Notes: generated by a model not told the origin, from the sequence alone. A stretch of 64,000 bases of DNA from Stenotrophomonas sp. ATCM1_4 (GCF_004348115.1 NZ_QPFB01000001.1:3612028-3676027), one strand, 5' to 3'; positions 37,274-46,125 are shown, numbered from the stretch's first letter. Translations and numbers: made by a program.

Positions 37274-37489
37274 TCAGGCCGGTTTCCCGGCCTTGTGATA
37301 CGCGACAAGCGCATTGGCATGGCCGTGGCCAAGCTTGTGCTCGGCCTTGAGGAAGGCCACCTGTTCCATGTGCTTCCGGTCCTGGACGGTGTCCAGCAGC
37401 GCGAGCCAGTGCGCCACCGGCTTTCCGTAGGTCTTCTCGATGGACGGGAAGTAGGACGCCGGGCCCTTGACCTTGATATCTGTCGTCAT
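37274..37489 (-). CDS. DUF4287 domain protein
   Basis: A 71-residue protein of the DUF4287 family of unknown function. It contains GPASYFPSIEKTYGKPVAHWLALL and KHMEQVAFLKAEHKLGHGHANALVAYH, the core of the family. GAGGAG lies at good distance before the ATG. The region after its stop, 37029-37273, has an open minus-strand frame (FRTRLLIDAGAAFGPGALLASMLAG) with no clear start, not called as a gene. Transcription is away from the serine hydrolase only in part; both are on the minus strand. Confidence 0.82.
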   Translation of the reverse strand: MTTDIKVKGPASYFPSIEKTYGKPVAHWLALLDTVQDRKHMEQVAFLKAEHKLGHGHANALVAYHKAGKPA

Positions 37490-37968
37490 GAACGCTCCTC
37501 GTTGTTGTGGTGAGGCCGGCGATCCCCCCTTGGCGGACCTGACCGTGCTTCTTCCCCCGACGAATGAGAGAGTCCGGGATCGACACTCGATTCCATGGAT
37601 ACATGCGCCCCCGCGGTCGGTCTCATTCGCAGAGCTCTTCTCCTCGCCCGTAGGGCCCGTGCGCCTGCTGCCTGATCCAGTGCGCAGGCCCGCCCTCCTC
37701 CGAACGTCCGCCCCCGTTCGGATGATGCACGAGCAGGAATCCTTCATGGCCAACACCCATCAGTCGCATCATGTACAGAAACAGCCTTGACGGGTTCAGC
37801 TTCCCATCCAGGGATTGCCGGCCTGCATCCATCGTGACGTGCTAGCATGAAATCGCGGGCATTGCCCGCTACGCGCGCTTTGCGCAACTGTCTGGATTGT
37901 TGCCCACTTCGCTCCCTTTCATGCGTTACCTGCCCAGATGCATGGGCGGTCGCTCGGCGGAGTGCGCG
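37490..37968. other. 479-bp region without a supported gene
   Basis: Several short frames exist on both strands but none has a ribosome site, family resemblance or coherent composition. The hairpin GCGGGC/GCCCGC at 37855-37869 and a TAGCAT box at 37842-37847 suggest the 5' leader and promoter of the methyltransferase that follows. The region presumably also holds the DUF4287 promoter. Confidence 0.6.
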
Positions 37969-38640
37969 ATGCCCGGCTATACGACACGCAATGTGAAGGT
38001 CACCGTCGGTGGCCAGTCTTACCTGCTGCGCATCCTCAGCGACAAGCAACAATTCAGCGATCCGGACGGCCATGGCGAACGCCTTGGAATTTCCTCGGCG
38101 CAATGGAGCCTGTTCGGCCAACTGTGGCCATCCGGACACGTGCTTGCCCAGGCCATGTCCCGTTTCGACATCCAGGGCAAACGCATACTTGAGCTGGGTT
38201 GTGGCATTGGCCTGGCCAGCATCGTGCTGATGCAGCGAGGTGCCGATGTGATTGCTTCGGACATGCACCCGTTGGCCGAACCGTTCCTCGCCTACAACGC
38301 CGCACTGAACGCACTACCTGCCGTGCACTATCGCCACCTGCGATGGGACCGGGAACTGCCCGCGCTTGGCACGTTTGACCTGATCATCGCCAGCGACGTG
38401 CTCTACGAGCGCGCGCAGACCGACTTGATGGCCGATGTCATCCTGCGTCATGCCAAGCCCAGCGCCGAGGTGGTCATCACCGACCCCGGCCGGGGCAACA
38501 GCGCACGCTTCAGCCGGATGCTGGAACAACAGGGCTTCGCCTTCCTGTCGACAAGATGCCCGATGGATGATGCCGATACCGAGCCTTTCCGCGGACAGCT
38601 GCTTCATTACTCGCGCGGCATGACCGCGGTGGCCACATGA
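37969..38640 (+). CDS. Class I SAM methyltransferase (Methyltransf_16-like)
   Basis: A 223-residue methyltransferase. Motif I is ILELGCGIGLASIVL and motif II reads VIASDMHPLAEPF. The loop IIASDVLYER matches the post-II motif of the lysine/METTL21-like group (Methyltransf_16), whose members often methylate proteins. ATG 37969 (MPGYTTRNVKV) has CGGAG 8 nt upstream; an in-frame ATG at 37897 would add 24 atypical residues. It overlaps the YkgJ-type gene by 4 nt (ATGA), so the two are co-translated. Confidence 0.85.
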   Translation: MPGYTTRNVKVTVGGQSYLLRILSDKQQFSDPDGHGERLGISSAQWSLFGQLWPSGHVLAQAMSRFDIQGKRILELGCGIGLASIVLMQRGADVIASDMHPLAEPFLAYNAALNALPAVHYRHLRWDRELPALGTFDLIIASDVLYERAQTDLMADVILRHAKPSAEVVITDPGRGNSARFSRMLEQQGFAFLSTRCPMDDADTEPFRGQLLHYSRGMTAVAT

Positions 38641-38960
38641 ACCGGGTCGAGCGCGAGAAGCGCGCCAAGATCACCTGCGCCACATGCGATGCGCTGTGCT
38701 GCCAGCTCACCGTGGTTCTGGATGAGAAGGATGACGTGCCCGCCCACCTGACCACGCATCTTCCCGGCGGCCTGCATGTCATGGCCAAGGATCAGGAGGG
38801 GTGGTGCGTTGCCCTGGACGGGCTGCACATGCAGTGCCGCATCTACGCCAGCAGGCCAACCGCCTGCCGATCCTTCGTGATGGGCGGCCCCTACTGTCGC
38901 GCCGAGCGCGACGAACATGCCCGGCAGGGCGCTCGCACGATCGCATTGCAACTTATATGA
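38637..38960 (+). CDS. YkgJ family cysteine cluster protein
   Basis: A 107-residue protein of the YkgJ/zinc- or iron-chelating domain family. Cysteines occur in the expected pattern: CATCDALCCQ at the start, a Cys in GWCVALD, then CRIY, TACRSF and YCRAERD, enough to bind a metal or Fe-S centre. Function of the family is not firmly known. It overlaps the methyltransferase by 4 nt, and the next small gene starts 10 bp later with its own GAGGAG, so the three form one operon. Confidence 0.88.
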   Translation: MNRVEREKRAKITCATCDALCCQLTVVLDEKDDVPAHLTTHLPGGLHVMAKDQEGWCVALDGLHMQCRIYASRPTACRSFVMGGPYCRAERDEHARQGARTIALQLI

Positions 38961-38970
38961 GGAGCACTCC

Positions 38971-39240
38971 ATGGCGACACCTCCCCGCAAGTCGGCCCGC
39001 TACCCCGCAGTGAAGACGACCCCGTTCTTCAGCCCGAACGTGCAGAAGCACGACCTGAGCCGTGAGCGCATCGCCGAAGACATGGCCGCATTCCGAAGCG
39101 CCGGTGGAAAGATCGAGGTGCTCGGCAATACGCCCTTCCGGATGAAGACCTCGCCGGACAAATCCGCGGCCACCCCCCAGGCACCGCCCACCGCAGCCGG
39201 TGACAGCGCCACGCCCGCCAGGTCGCACAAGCGCAAGTAA
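38971..39240 (+). CDS. Small basic hypothetical protein, 89 aa
   Basis: Not recognised. The N-terminal half (TTPFFSPNVQKHDLSRERIAEDMAAFRSAGGKIEVLGNTPFR) looks folded. The tail (from about residue 55) is rich in Ala, Pro, Ser and Thr and ends HKRK, probably disordered. GAGGAG 7 nt before the ATG strongly supports translation. It is the third gene of the methyltransferase-YkgJ unit. The segment AEDMAAFRSAGGKIEVLG resembles small proteins I have seen in other proteobacteria, without known function. Confidence 0.72.
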   Translation: MATPPRKSARYPAVKTTPFFSPNVQKHDLSRERIAEDMAAFRSAGGKIEVLGNTPFRMKTSPDKSAATPQAPPTAAGDSATPARSHKRK

Positions 39241-39395
39241 TCAGGTGTGCTGGACCACGGACCCGGGCAGCCATGCCACCGGCAGAACATGACTTCCATC
39301 ACATTCCTGCCGGCAAACGCGCGGGATATACATGACTGGCACGTCATACCGCGCTGACCTGGTGCACCAGCCCTCTCCGCCCGGAACAACACCGC

Positions 39396-39632
39396 ATGAA
39401 GCCCGCCGCTATCGTCAACTGCATCGTTGCAATCGCCCTTTCCAGCGCGTCGGTGGCTTGTGCTACTTACGACGACTCAGCAATGAACCAAGCCTGCAAT
39501 GACTCGGTTTTCGTGAAGGACCTCCCGCCCCAGGTCGCCGCCCGGGAAAGCAAGTGCCGCTCCGCGCAGGTCTGGTCGTCCAATCGTGCCGAAGATGACA
39601 AACCGATCGACTTCGGGGGCAAGAAGGACTAG
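39396..39632 (+). CDS. Small secreted or lipoprotein-like hypothetical protein, 78 aa
   Basis: Not recognised. Residues 1-21 (MKPAAIVNCIVAIALSSASV) form an export signal followed by AC at 21-22, so Cys22 may be lipidated (ASVAC is a weak lipobox). Two further cysteines (QACND, SKCRS) could form a disulfide. The tail is charged. There is no strong ribosome site. It stands alone between the small-gene unit and the convergent monooxygenase-like gene. Confidence 0.55.
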   Translation: MKPAAIVNCIVAIALSSASVACATYDDSAMNQACNDSVFVKDLPPQVAARESKCRSAQVWSSNRAEDDKPIDFGGKKD

Positions 39633-39726
39633 CCGCCCACCGCACGCAGGCACCACCGGGCGCCCATCCCCTGATGTGGCGCACCGGCCTGCAAGCACGC
39701 ATGCCCGGGTGGCGCACCTGGCAGGA

Positions 39727-40014
39727 TCACCGGAACGCGTCCATCAGAAGATAGGTTCCCGGGGCACGCTGGTATTGGTCGATCAAGGGCACCAGCCGCC
39801 GGAAGTGCTCCGTACTGCAATGCGCGTCCAGCGCTGCACGGTCCGGCCACTCTTCGATGAAGACGAAGTGCCCCGGATCCTTTTCGTCGACGTACAGCGC
39901 GTAGGAGATGCACAGTGGCTCCTGGCGAGTGCGCTCGACCAGCTCGCGATAGAGCGGCGCGACCGTCGCGATGTGTTCGGGCTTGATGAAGTCCTGGGCA
40001 ATCACCTTGAGCAC
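39727..40014 (-). CDS. ABM/YgiN-type monooxygenase-like protein
   Basis: A 95-residue antibiotic-biosynthesis-monooxygenase (ABM) domain protein, a dimeric ferredoxin-like fold of the YgiN group (quinol monooxygenases and similar). Landmarks are LKVIAQDFIKPEH, LYRELVERTRQEPLCISYALY, HFVFIEEWPDRAALDAHCST and HFRRLVP. The frame is open further upstream, but the family starts at LKVIAQ, so the GTG at 40014 is preferred; ATG 40080 is an alternative. Substrate unknown; a role in quinone or reactive-carbonyl turnover is a family-based guess. Confidence 0.8.
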   Translation of the reverse strand: MLKVIAQDFIKPEHIATVAPLYRELVERTRQEPLCISYALYVDEKDPGHFVFIEEWPDRAALDAHCSTEHFRRLVPLIDQYQRAPGTYLLMDAFR

Positions 40015-40335
40015 TGCATTTTCATCCGGTGGAACGAAGGAGGCGCCGGACCCTTGCGTCCCTGCACGAGGAGCGACCATGGGTGCCGGCGAATCCGGCA
40101 ATCATAAGCGCCACGTACCCGTGGATGTCGGACAGGGTTTCGGGAAACTGCAGTCGCACACGGCGACGCCAGAGATCGGGCGACAGAGGTCGAAAGCCGG
40201 ATTCCCGCATGGCGCGCATGCCAACGCGGGCGCTCCGACCGCACCCCGCACATCCTTGCGCGGGGCAGCCAAACAGTGAGCCCAGGCGGCTTCCCATGAA
40301 CACCACGTGGGCCACTGCTCACTCACTCGGACAGC
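40015..40335. other. 321-bp region without a supported gene
   Basis: Short overlapping frames occur on both strands but have Cys/Arg/Trp-rich composition typical of non-coding frames in GC-rich DNA, and no ribosome sites. If the monooxygenase-like gene starts at 40080 the gap is shorter. Presumably promoter sequence for the gene at 40014. Confidence 0.5.
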
Positions 40336-40512
40336 TCAGCTGTCGTTCGCGGCCTTGCGGTCCTGCTGCCCTTCTTCGACAGGCTCGGCCTGCGGAACAA
40401 GCTCCAGCGGATCGACTTTCTTCCCGTCCTTGTCGACCGGAGAAGGCGGACTGCTCTCCTTCTGCGATTCAGTCCTGGCGTTCGGATTGGAACCTTGCGG
40501 AGGCATGCTCAT
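40336..40512 (-). CDS. Small hydrophilic hypothetical protein, 58 aa
   Basis: Not recognised. A very polar, low-complexity sequence (SNPNARTESQKESSPPSPVDKDGKKVDPLELVPQ) lacking aromatic residues and likely disordered, similar in style to small stress-related proteins. GAGGAAGGG lies immediately before ATG 40512, and a second in-frame ATG is at 40506. The ribosome site and the composition, unlike the surrounding noise frames, are the only support. Confidence 0.55.
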   Translation of the reverse strand: MSMPPQGSNPNARTESQKESSPPSPVDKDGKKVDPLELVPQAEPVEEGQQDRKAANDS

Positions 40513-40881
40513 ATCCCTTCCTCGTACAACGGCATGATTGCCGCAGCCCCACGGTGCGCGCATCCACGTTAGCCGTTCGTTCGCTTTCCGATGCCACCGG
40601 AGTGCATGCACGTTGACTGCAAGCAGTGATACTCACCCGGGAAAATCCAACTTCCGCGATAACCGGCATCATCCAGCCGCCTACCGCGAATATACCGGCA
40701 ACGCCCAACCGGGCTCCCGCCATGCATCGGGGTGGGAAATCACTGAACCGTAAAGAAATCGGCACGACGAAGTACCGGCCAGGTGCGACAAACAGGCTTC
40801 AAGCGAATGAATCGCACAATTCCCCCGCAAAGCGCCTATGGTGATTGGAGATGAGCTCACCCAGCGCTCAGGGCCGCAGCG
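40513..40881. other. 369-bp region without a supported gene
   Basis: Lower GC than its surroundings. A minus-strand frame around 40640-40735 includes a hydrophobic stretch (GARLGVAGIFAVGGWMMPVI) but has no clear start signal and overlaps the 58-aa gene, so it is not called. The last 100 bp probably hold the promoter of the next gene. Confidence 0.5.
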
Positions 40882-41145
40882 ATGAACTACGAAGAAGCAA
40901 GGGCGGATCTCGATGATCTGACCCTTGAGATGACGACGTCGAATCACGCCTGGACACACACCAAGCGGCTGGAAAAGCTGCGTGCGCTCGCCATCGTCAC
41001 CAGGCGCGCATTGAAAGAGGCAGCGGGTACCTCCAACGAGCAGGAGCGCCTGAACGGCATCGAGGCAGTGCCCGATCGCATCAAAAGCATGATGGAGTCG
41101 GGAGCGCAGCTCGAGAAACTGAAGGAAGGCTACATCCATCGTTGA
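40882..41145 (+). CDS. Helical hypothetical protein, 87 aa
   Basis: Not recognised. Almost entirely predicted helix: NYEEARADLDDLTLEM, TKRLEKLRALAIVTRRALKEAA, then DRIKSMMESGAQLEKLKEG. Charged and soluble, without Cys or Trp pairs that would suggest metal binding. The ATG at 40882 is preceded only by a weak GGGCCGCAG. Composition is protein-like and the frame is the only sensible one here, but no relative comes to mind. Confidence 0.5.
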   Translation: MNYEEARADLDDLTLEMTTSNHAWTHTKRLEKLRALAIVTRRALKEAAGTSNEQERLNGIEAVPDRIKSMMESGAQLEKLKEGYIHR

Positions 41146-41328
41146 TCCGCGCAGCGATTGATCGACCTCCCATCAGCCACCGGATGATGTCGGCCGCAAT
41201 TGCCGCTGCCCAACCACCGCAGGCAGGACTCGCCCCGCACCGCGCCCGGGATATGGCTTCCAAGCCCGGTCCTGGAAACCACAGCGCTGCTGATACTCTT
41301 GGCCCTCCCGGACCCTCCTCCGCTCGCG

Positions 41329-42906
41329 ATGGCTGACACCCCACCTGCCCCGCCCCTGCAGTACCGGCTCGACGACCTGCACATCGACGTGGCTCGCCAG
41401 CGGGTAACGCGCGAGGACGGACAGCTGCTGGACGTGAGCGGGCTCAGCTTCCGCCTGCTGCATTACCTGCTCACGCAGGGCACGCGCGTGGTGGGCTTCG
41501 ATGAGCTGATCGCGCAGGTCTGGGCACCGGCGCATGTCAACGAGGAAACCGTGACCCAGCGCGTGCGCCTGCTGCGGCAGGCACTGGGCGAGGACGGCCG
41601 GCAACCGCGCTACCTGCGCTCGGTGCGCGGCCAGGGCTACCAGCTGTGCAGCGAACCTTCGCTCGACGCGTCACCACCGCCGGCCCCCGCGCACGCGCGA
41701 CGCGGCCTGGTCATTGCCGGTGCCATCGTGCTGCTGGCGGCAGCAGGCATCGCCTGGTGGCAATGGCCCGACGCCGGCAACCCGGCGCACTCCCCGCTAC
41801 TGCAGCGCGCCGACTACTACGCCGGCATCGGCCAGCGTGACAACAACGAACGCGCGCTTGCGTTGTACCGCCAACGCCTGCAGGAAGCGCCGGATGACGC
41901 CCTGGCCACGCTGGGCGCGGCACGCGCCCTGGCCGCGCGCCTGTGCCTGTACAGCGGCAGCCGCGACGATGCCGACCAGGCCCAGGCGATGGCCGAAGCG
42001 GTGATTGCCCGCCAGCCGCGGCTGGCTGCCGCGCATGCGGTGCTGGCCTATGCCCATGACTGCCGCGGCGCGGTCGATGCGGCCATCGCTGGCTACGAGC
42101 GCAGCGTGCAACTGGATCCCGACGCCGATGCCAGTCGCGCCTCGGCGGCCTACCTGTACGCCCGGCAGGGTCGCCTGGCCGATGCACTCGACGCCAATCT
42201 CGCCGTGCGGCATCCCGGGCAGGTGCGTTTCTGGGAGCTGCAGGTGGCCTCCAACCTCGACCTGCTCGGGTACGCTGCCGCAGCCGAAGCACGCTACCGG
42301 CGCAGCTTCCAGCTGTACCCGGACAACGTGTTCTCCAACCTGGCCTGGCCCACGTTCCTGTTCGAACATGGGCGCATGGAGGAAGCCCGTGCGGCACTGG
42401 CCGAAGCACGCGCCCGTGGCACCGCGCACGCGGGGTTGCACCTGCTCGGCGCGGAGCTGGCACTGCTGCAGGGCGATGCCCATGGCGCGCAGGTGGAAGC
42501 AGGTAAGGCACGGGCACTGAAGCCGCACGCCAGCCTGCCGCGGACGGTCGCCTGGATCACCGGTGCTGCCGTCCGGCCTACGTCGGCCGAACTGTTGGTG
42601 CAATCCAACGCCCTGCGCGAGGGCCTGCAGGGCAGCGATGCCTTCGATGGTATCGACGCCGCCCTGCTGGCCGATCTGGCCGGTGACCGCAGCGCTGCAT
42701 TGGCAGCGCTGCAGGCCGCCGTTGCCGCGGGCTACCGCGATGCCAACTACCTGCGCGTGTCACCGCTGCTCGCGGGCCTGCGCAGCGACCCCGGCTTCAC
42801 GCCGGTGCTGGCAACGATCACGTCCGCCGTCGCCGCCGAGCGGGCACGCATCAACGCGGCCGGGCGGTTGCCGGCCGACGCGATGGACGTCACGGCAGCG
42901 CGCTGA
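41329..42906 (+). CDS. Membrane winged-helix (CadC/ToxR-type) regulator with TPR-like sensor part
   Basis: A 525-residue one-component regulator. An OmpR-type winged helix occupies residues about 12-107 (SGLSFRLLHYLL, HVNEETVTQRVRLLRQALG, RSVRGQGYQL). A single membrane helix follows at about 126-145, and a periplasmic tail of helical TPR-like repeats (ATLGAARALAARL, AVLAYAHDCRGAVDAAIAGYERSVQLDPDA) runs to the end. ATG 41329 gives MADTPPAPPLQYRLDDLHID; earlier starts are unlikely. The 3' end overlaps the convergent serine hydrolase by 17 bp. Its likely target is that hydrolase or another nearby gene; none is proven. Confidence 0.88.
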   Translation: MADTPPAPPLQYRLDDLHIDVARQRVTREDGQLLDVSGLSFRLLHYLLTQGTRVVGFDELIAQVWAPAHVNEETVTQRVRLLRQALGEDGRQPRYLRSVRGQGYQLCSEPSLDASPPPAPAHARRGLVIAGAIVLLAAAGIAWWQWPDAGNPAHSPLLQRADYYAGIGQRDNNERALALYRQRLQEAPDDALATLGAARALAARLCLYSGSRDDADQAQAMAEAVIARQPRLAAAHAVLAYAHDCRGAVDAAIAGYERSVQLDPDADASRASAAYLYARQGRLADALDANLAVRHPGQVRFWELQVASNLDLLGYAAAAEARYRRSFQLYPDNVFSNLAWPTFLFEHGRMEEARAALAEARARGTAHAGLHLLGAELALLQGDAHGAQVEAGKARALKPHASLPRTVAWITGAAVRPTSAELLVQSNALREGLQGSDAFDGIDAALLADLAGDRSAALAALQAAVAAGYRDANYLRVSPLLAGLRSDPGFTPVLATITSAVAAERARINAAGRLPADAMDVTAAR

Positions 42907-43999
42907 GGATGTAGTCCTGCAGCAGCTTGCGGGTTTCCTGGTGCATGCCGCGCTGGTTGTAGCGGGTGCGCGTGACCACGACCACTAGTTGCTTGTCCGG
43001 CACCACGAACACCGCATTGCCACCATTGCCTGACATCGTCCACGCATGCAGCTCCTGCGCGCCCATGGTGAAGGTGAAGCGCCACATCTGGTAACCGAAA
43101 TCGGCGTCGAACGGGGTCTGTGCGCGCACCTGCATCATCGCCTGCACCCAGCCCGGCGACAGCACCTGTCGACCGTTCCAGCGACCACCGTCGGCCAACA
43201 ACTGGCCTAGCCTGGCCAGATCGCGGCTGCGGTACTCGGTGCCACCACCGCCCATGCCGACGCCTTCGGAGGCGTGTTGCCAGACCGAGCCGCTGATGCC
43301 CAGCGGGCGCTCCAGCGCGTCTGCCGCGAAGCGCTCCAATGGCATCGCGCTGGCGCGCTCGACGATGGCGCCGAGCAGGAACGAATTGGCGGTGCAGTAG
43401 GCGAACGCACGGCCGTGCGGGCTGTCCGCCGGTCGCTTCACCCACGGCGCGTAGCCGCGTTCGGGCAGGTCCAGGGTGAAGCCGGTCCAATCGGCGCTGA
43501 CATACATGCGCTCCTCATGCCCGGCCGAGTATTCGTTGTTGTCATCGCATTCCCACTGCGCGCTCATGCTCAGCAGGTCCTCGACGGTGGTGGCGTCCTT
43601 GAACCTGCCCGGGTGCGCGGGCGTGCGCTCGGGGAAGAAGCCCAGCACCTTCGCATCGACCCCGGCGATCAAGCCACGGTCGATGGCCGCCCCGACCAGC
43701 ATCGCGGTCACGCTCTTGGTCAACGAGCGGGTGTTGTGCAGGGTCGTGCGGTCGGCACCGTTGAAGTAGGCCTCGTGCACCAGCTTGCCGCGGTGGACGA
43801 CCAGCACGCTGGTGGTGTCGGGCGCCTCGCCGCCACGGATCGCGGCATCCAGCGCAGCAAGGCGGATGGCATCCAGGCCCTGGCTGGCGGGGTCGGCGAC
43901 GGTCCAGTCAGGGGACGTGGAGGCCGCGGCGGAGGCGGCCAGACAGGGAACGAAGGAGGCAAGGACGGCAAGCAGGGCGAGGCGGATCAGGCGGGGCAT
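42890..43999 (-). CDS. Secreted serine hydrolase, beta-lactamase/PBP fold
   Basis: A 369-residue member of the class C beta-lactamase-related family with a signal peptide (residues 1-22, ending near AAS). The nucleophile motif is SLTK (Ser92, Lys95). YCT at 201-203 replaces the usual YxN, followed by AN. Near the end WTMSGNGGNAVFVVP fits the third motif region. AGGAG lies 8 nt before ATG 43999. Such proteins are usually periplasmic esterases or amidases. It converges on, and overlaps by 17 bp, the membrane regulator. Confidence 0.87.
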   Translation of the reverse strand: MPRLIRLALLAVLASFVPCLAASAAASTSPDWTVADPASQGLDAIRLAALDAAIRGGEAPDTTSVLVVHRGKLVHEAYFNGADRTTLHNTRSLTKSVTAMLVGAAIDRGLIAGVDAKVLGFFPERTPAHPGRFKDATTVEDLLSMSAQWECDDNNEYSAGHEERMYVSADWTGFTLDLPERGYAPWVKRPADSPHGRAFAYCTANSFLLGAIVERASAMPLERFAADALERPLGISGSVWQHASEGVGMGGGGTEYRSRDLARLGQLLADGGRWNGRQVLSPGWVQAMMQVRAQTPFDADFGYQMWRFTFTMGAQELHAWTMSGNGGNAVFVVPDKQLVVVVTRTRYNQRGMHQETRKLLQDYILSALP

Positions 44000-44123
44000 G
44001 GAGGCGCTCCTGGTAGGGAGCGCCCAGCCGACCATGGCCCCGAATGAACTGCCTGATGTGCGGATGAAGATTAATGAAGTCGTTTCAAATCAAACGGTTG
44101 CACCGCATCCGCGCTCGCCGGGA

Positions 44124-44672
44124 TCAGCCAGCGAGCCAGGCGTCCGTCGAGGTCACGCGCGCATAACCGAAGGCGAAGGCCGCCATCATCGCCGCATGCA
44201 CCTGCGCCGCCGGGGCGGTGACGCCGTTGAACGCCAGGTCCAGCGTGGCGCAGGCATCGTGCAGCACGGTGACCGTGTAGCCGAAGTCGGCGGCGGCCCG
44301 CACGCAGGCGTCCACGCACATATGGCTCATCGCACCGATGACGACCACCTCGCCAACGCCGCGGGCATCCAGCTGCTGCTTCAGGTCGGTGTCGCGGAAC
44401 GCATTGACGAAGTGCTTGGTGATCACCGGCTCGCCTTCCCGCGGGGCGACGGCGGCCTGTATCTCCACCCCGTCCGAGCCCGGCACGAAGATTGGCGCTT
44501 CGTTGCTGGCCGATTCGTGGCGGACATGCAGCACCGGGATGCCGGTGCGGCGGGCTTCGGCGATGACCGTCACCGCGTGGGCGACGGCGGCGTCGATGCC
44601 GGTGAGTGGCAGCTTGCCGGTGGGCAGGTATTCGTTCTGCAGATCAATGACGATGACGGCGCGCTTGTGCAT
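44124..44672 (-). CDS. Isochorismatase-family cysteine hydrolase
   Basis: A 182-residue hydrolase with the Asp-Lys-Cys triad of the family: Asp10 in VIVIDLQNEY, Lys86 in VITKHFV and Cys119 in SHMCVDACVRAA. Members include nicotinamidases, amidases and true isochorismatases; the substrate cannot be told from sequence. It is divergent, with 101 bp between starts, from a GlxA-type regulator, a frequent partner of such hydrolases, so control by that regulator is likely. Confidence 0.9.
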   Translation of the reverse strand: MHKRAVIVIDLQNEYLPTGKLPLTGIDAAVAHAVTVIAEARRTGIPVLHVRHESASNEAPIFVPGSDGVEIQAAVAPREGEPVITKHFVNAFRDTDLKQQLDARGVGEVVVIGAMSHMCVDACVRAAADFGYTVTVLHDACATLDLAFNGVTAPAAQVHAAMMAAFAFGYARVTSTDAWLAG

Positions 44673-44773
44673 GGGGCTCCCGGTTCACGTATGGAAAACG
44701 TGGGAGAATTTTCCGCCGCCGGCCGCACGCAGCGAAGGGGCGTCACCGACATTCTTGAGGGCTGCACCGACAG

Positions 44774-45748
44774 ATGCACCACGACCGCCACATCGAGATC
44801 GGGATACTGCGCTACCCCGGCGCACAACTGGCGGCCGTACTCGGGCTGGCCGACCTGCTCGCCCTGGCCAGCAGGATCGCCCACCGTCACGCGCCCGCAG
44901 GACCGCCGCAGCTGCATGTCACGCAATGGCATATCGCCGTACCGGGGCAGCGCCCAGCGCCGGACGCACCTTCCCCCGCGCAGGGCAGCCTGCGACCGGA
45001 CGTATTGATCCTGCCGCCGAGCCTTGAGGAACCGCTCACCGCCGAGGCGGCCGCGCCCTACCTCGATTGGCTGCGTGGCCTGCATGACACCGGCAGCACG
45101 CTCGCCTCGGTCTGCGCCGGGGCCTACCTGCTGGGCGAAACCGGGCGCATCGATGGCCGCACCATCACCACCAACTGGGCGTTCAACGACAGCTTCGCCA
45201 GCCGCTTCCCTGCGGTGCGGCTGGACACCGACCAACTGGTCATCGACGACGGCGACATCCTGACCGCCGGCGGGGCGATGGCCTGGATCGACCTGGGCCT
45301 GCGCCTGGTGGAGCGCTACCTCGGCGTGGCGGTGATGCTGGACACCGCACGCACCCTGCTGGTCGATCCGCTCGGACGCCAGCAGCGTTACTACAGCAGC
45401 TTCGCGCCCCGCGTCTCGCATGGCGATGCAGCGGTGCTGGCAGTGCAGCAATGGCTGCACGAAACACACGCCAAGGCGGCAGCCCTGCCCGAGCTTGCGC
45501 GCCGCGCCGGGCTGGAGGAGCGCACCTTCCTGCGCCGTTTCCAGAAGGCCACCGGCATGACCGCCACCGAGTACGGGCAGCGCGTGCGCGTGGCCCATGC
45601 ACGCGACCTGCTGCAGTCCACCCGGCTGCCACTGGAACGCGTGGCCTGGGACGTCGGCTACAGCGACCCGGGCTCGTTCCGCAAGGTGTTCCACCGCATC
45701 GTCGGCCTGACCCCGGGCGAGTACCGGCGGCGGTTCAACGCGGGCTGA
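44774..45748 (+). CDS. GlxA-type AraC-family regulator with DJ-1/PfpI domain
   Basis: A 324-residue regulator. Residues about 8-195 form a DJ-1/PfpI-like domain with the nucleophile-elbow stretch LASVCAGAYLLGETG, which in this class is a ligand sensor rather than an enzyme. Residues about 222-322 form the double AraC HTH: LPELARRAGLEERTFLRRFQKATG and LERVAWDVGYSDPGSFRKVF. It is divergent from the isochorismatase-family gene and probably activates it in response to an amide or amine compound. Confidence 0.92.
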   Translation: MHHDRHIEIGILRYPGAQLAAVLGLADLLALASRIAHRHAPAGPPQLHVTQWHIAVPGQRPAPDAPSPAQGSLRPDVLILPPSLEEPLTAEAAAPYLDWLRGLHDTGSTLASVCAGAYLLGETGRIDGRTITTNWAFNDSFASRFPAVRLDTDQLVIDDGDILTAGGAMAWIDLGLRLVERYLGVAVMLDTARTLLVDPLGRQQRYYSSFAPRVSHGDAAVLAVQQWLHETHAKAAALPELARRAGLEERTFLRRFQKATGMTATEYGQRVRVAHARDLLQSTRLPLERVAWDVGYSDPGSFRKVFHRIVGLTPGEYRRRFNAG

Positions 45749-45753
45749 GACCC

Positions 45754-46077
45754 TCAGCCTTCCAAGCCGGATTTGAGCCGGTCCAGCAGGGTCAGCGCAT
45801 GGGTGGCGTACTGGCTGATCCAGCGCTCGTGGATGTGCTTGATGGGCAGCGGATTGAGGTGGTTCCAGCGTTCGCGCCCTTCGCGCTGGACGATCACCAG
45901 GTCGGCCGCTTCCAGCACCTTCAGGTGCTGCATGACCGTGCAGCGGTCCATGTCGTCGAATGCCTCGCACAGCATGCCGGTGGTACGTGGCTGCTCCTTC
46001 AGGCAGTCGAGCAGCGCCCGCCGCCGGGGGTGGGCCAGCGCCTTGAAAACCGCGTCTTCCGCATCGCCATCCATCAT
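45754..46077 (-). CDS. ArsR-family transcriptional regulator
   Basis: A 107-residue winged-helix repressor. FKALAHPRRRALLDCLKEQPRTTGMLCEAFDDMDRCTVMQHLKVLEAADLV is the HTH core (about 11-62). No canonical metal-binding CxC site is present, as is usual for ArsR proteins that sit beside SRPBCC genes. The operator TGTTATA/TATAACA overlaps its start codon. It is divergent from an SRPBCC gene, a common pairing. Confidence 0.9.
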   Translation of the reverse strand: MMDGDAEDAVFKALAHPRRRALLDCLKEQPRTTGMLCEAFDDMDRCTVMQHLKVLEAADLVIVQREGRERWNHLNPLPIKHIHERWISQYATHALTLLDRLKSGLEG

Positions 46078-46094
46078 GTTATATATTTATAACA
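46077..46094. promoter_or_regulatory. ArsR-type operator palindrome
   Basis: TGTTATA (46077-46083) and TATAACA (46088-46094) are perfect inverted repeats around TATT. The site overlaps the first base of the ArsR start and lies 32 bp before the SRPBCC gene, in a short AT-rich island. It is the likely operator for both divergent promoters. Confidence 0.7.
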
Positions 46095-46125
46095 CATAGC
46101 TACCCAGTGCAAGAGGAGCAGTGCC

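Noticed and set aside
37623..37832. 69-codon minus-strand frame (starting MDAGRQSLDG)
   Set aside because: No ribosome site, no domain, and it lies in the probable promoter region between two genes.
40469..40765. 98-codon minus-strand frame with a hydrophobic stretch
   Set aside because: Overlaps the better-supported 58-aa gene and lacks a ribosome site.
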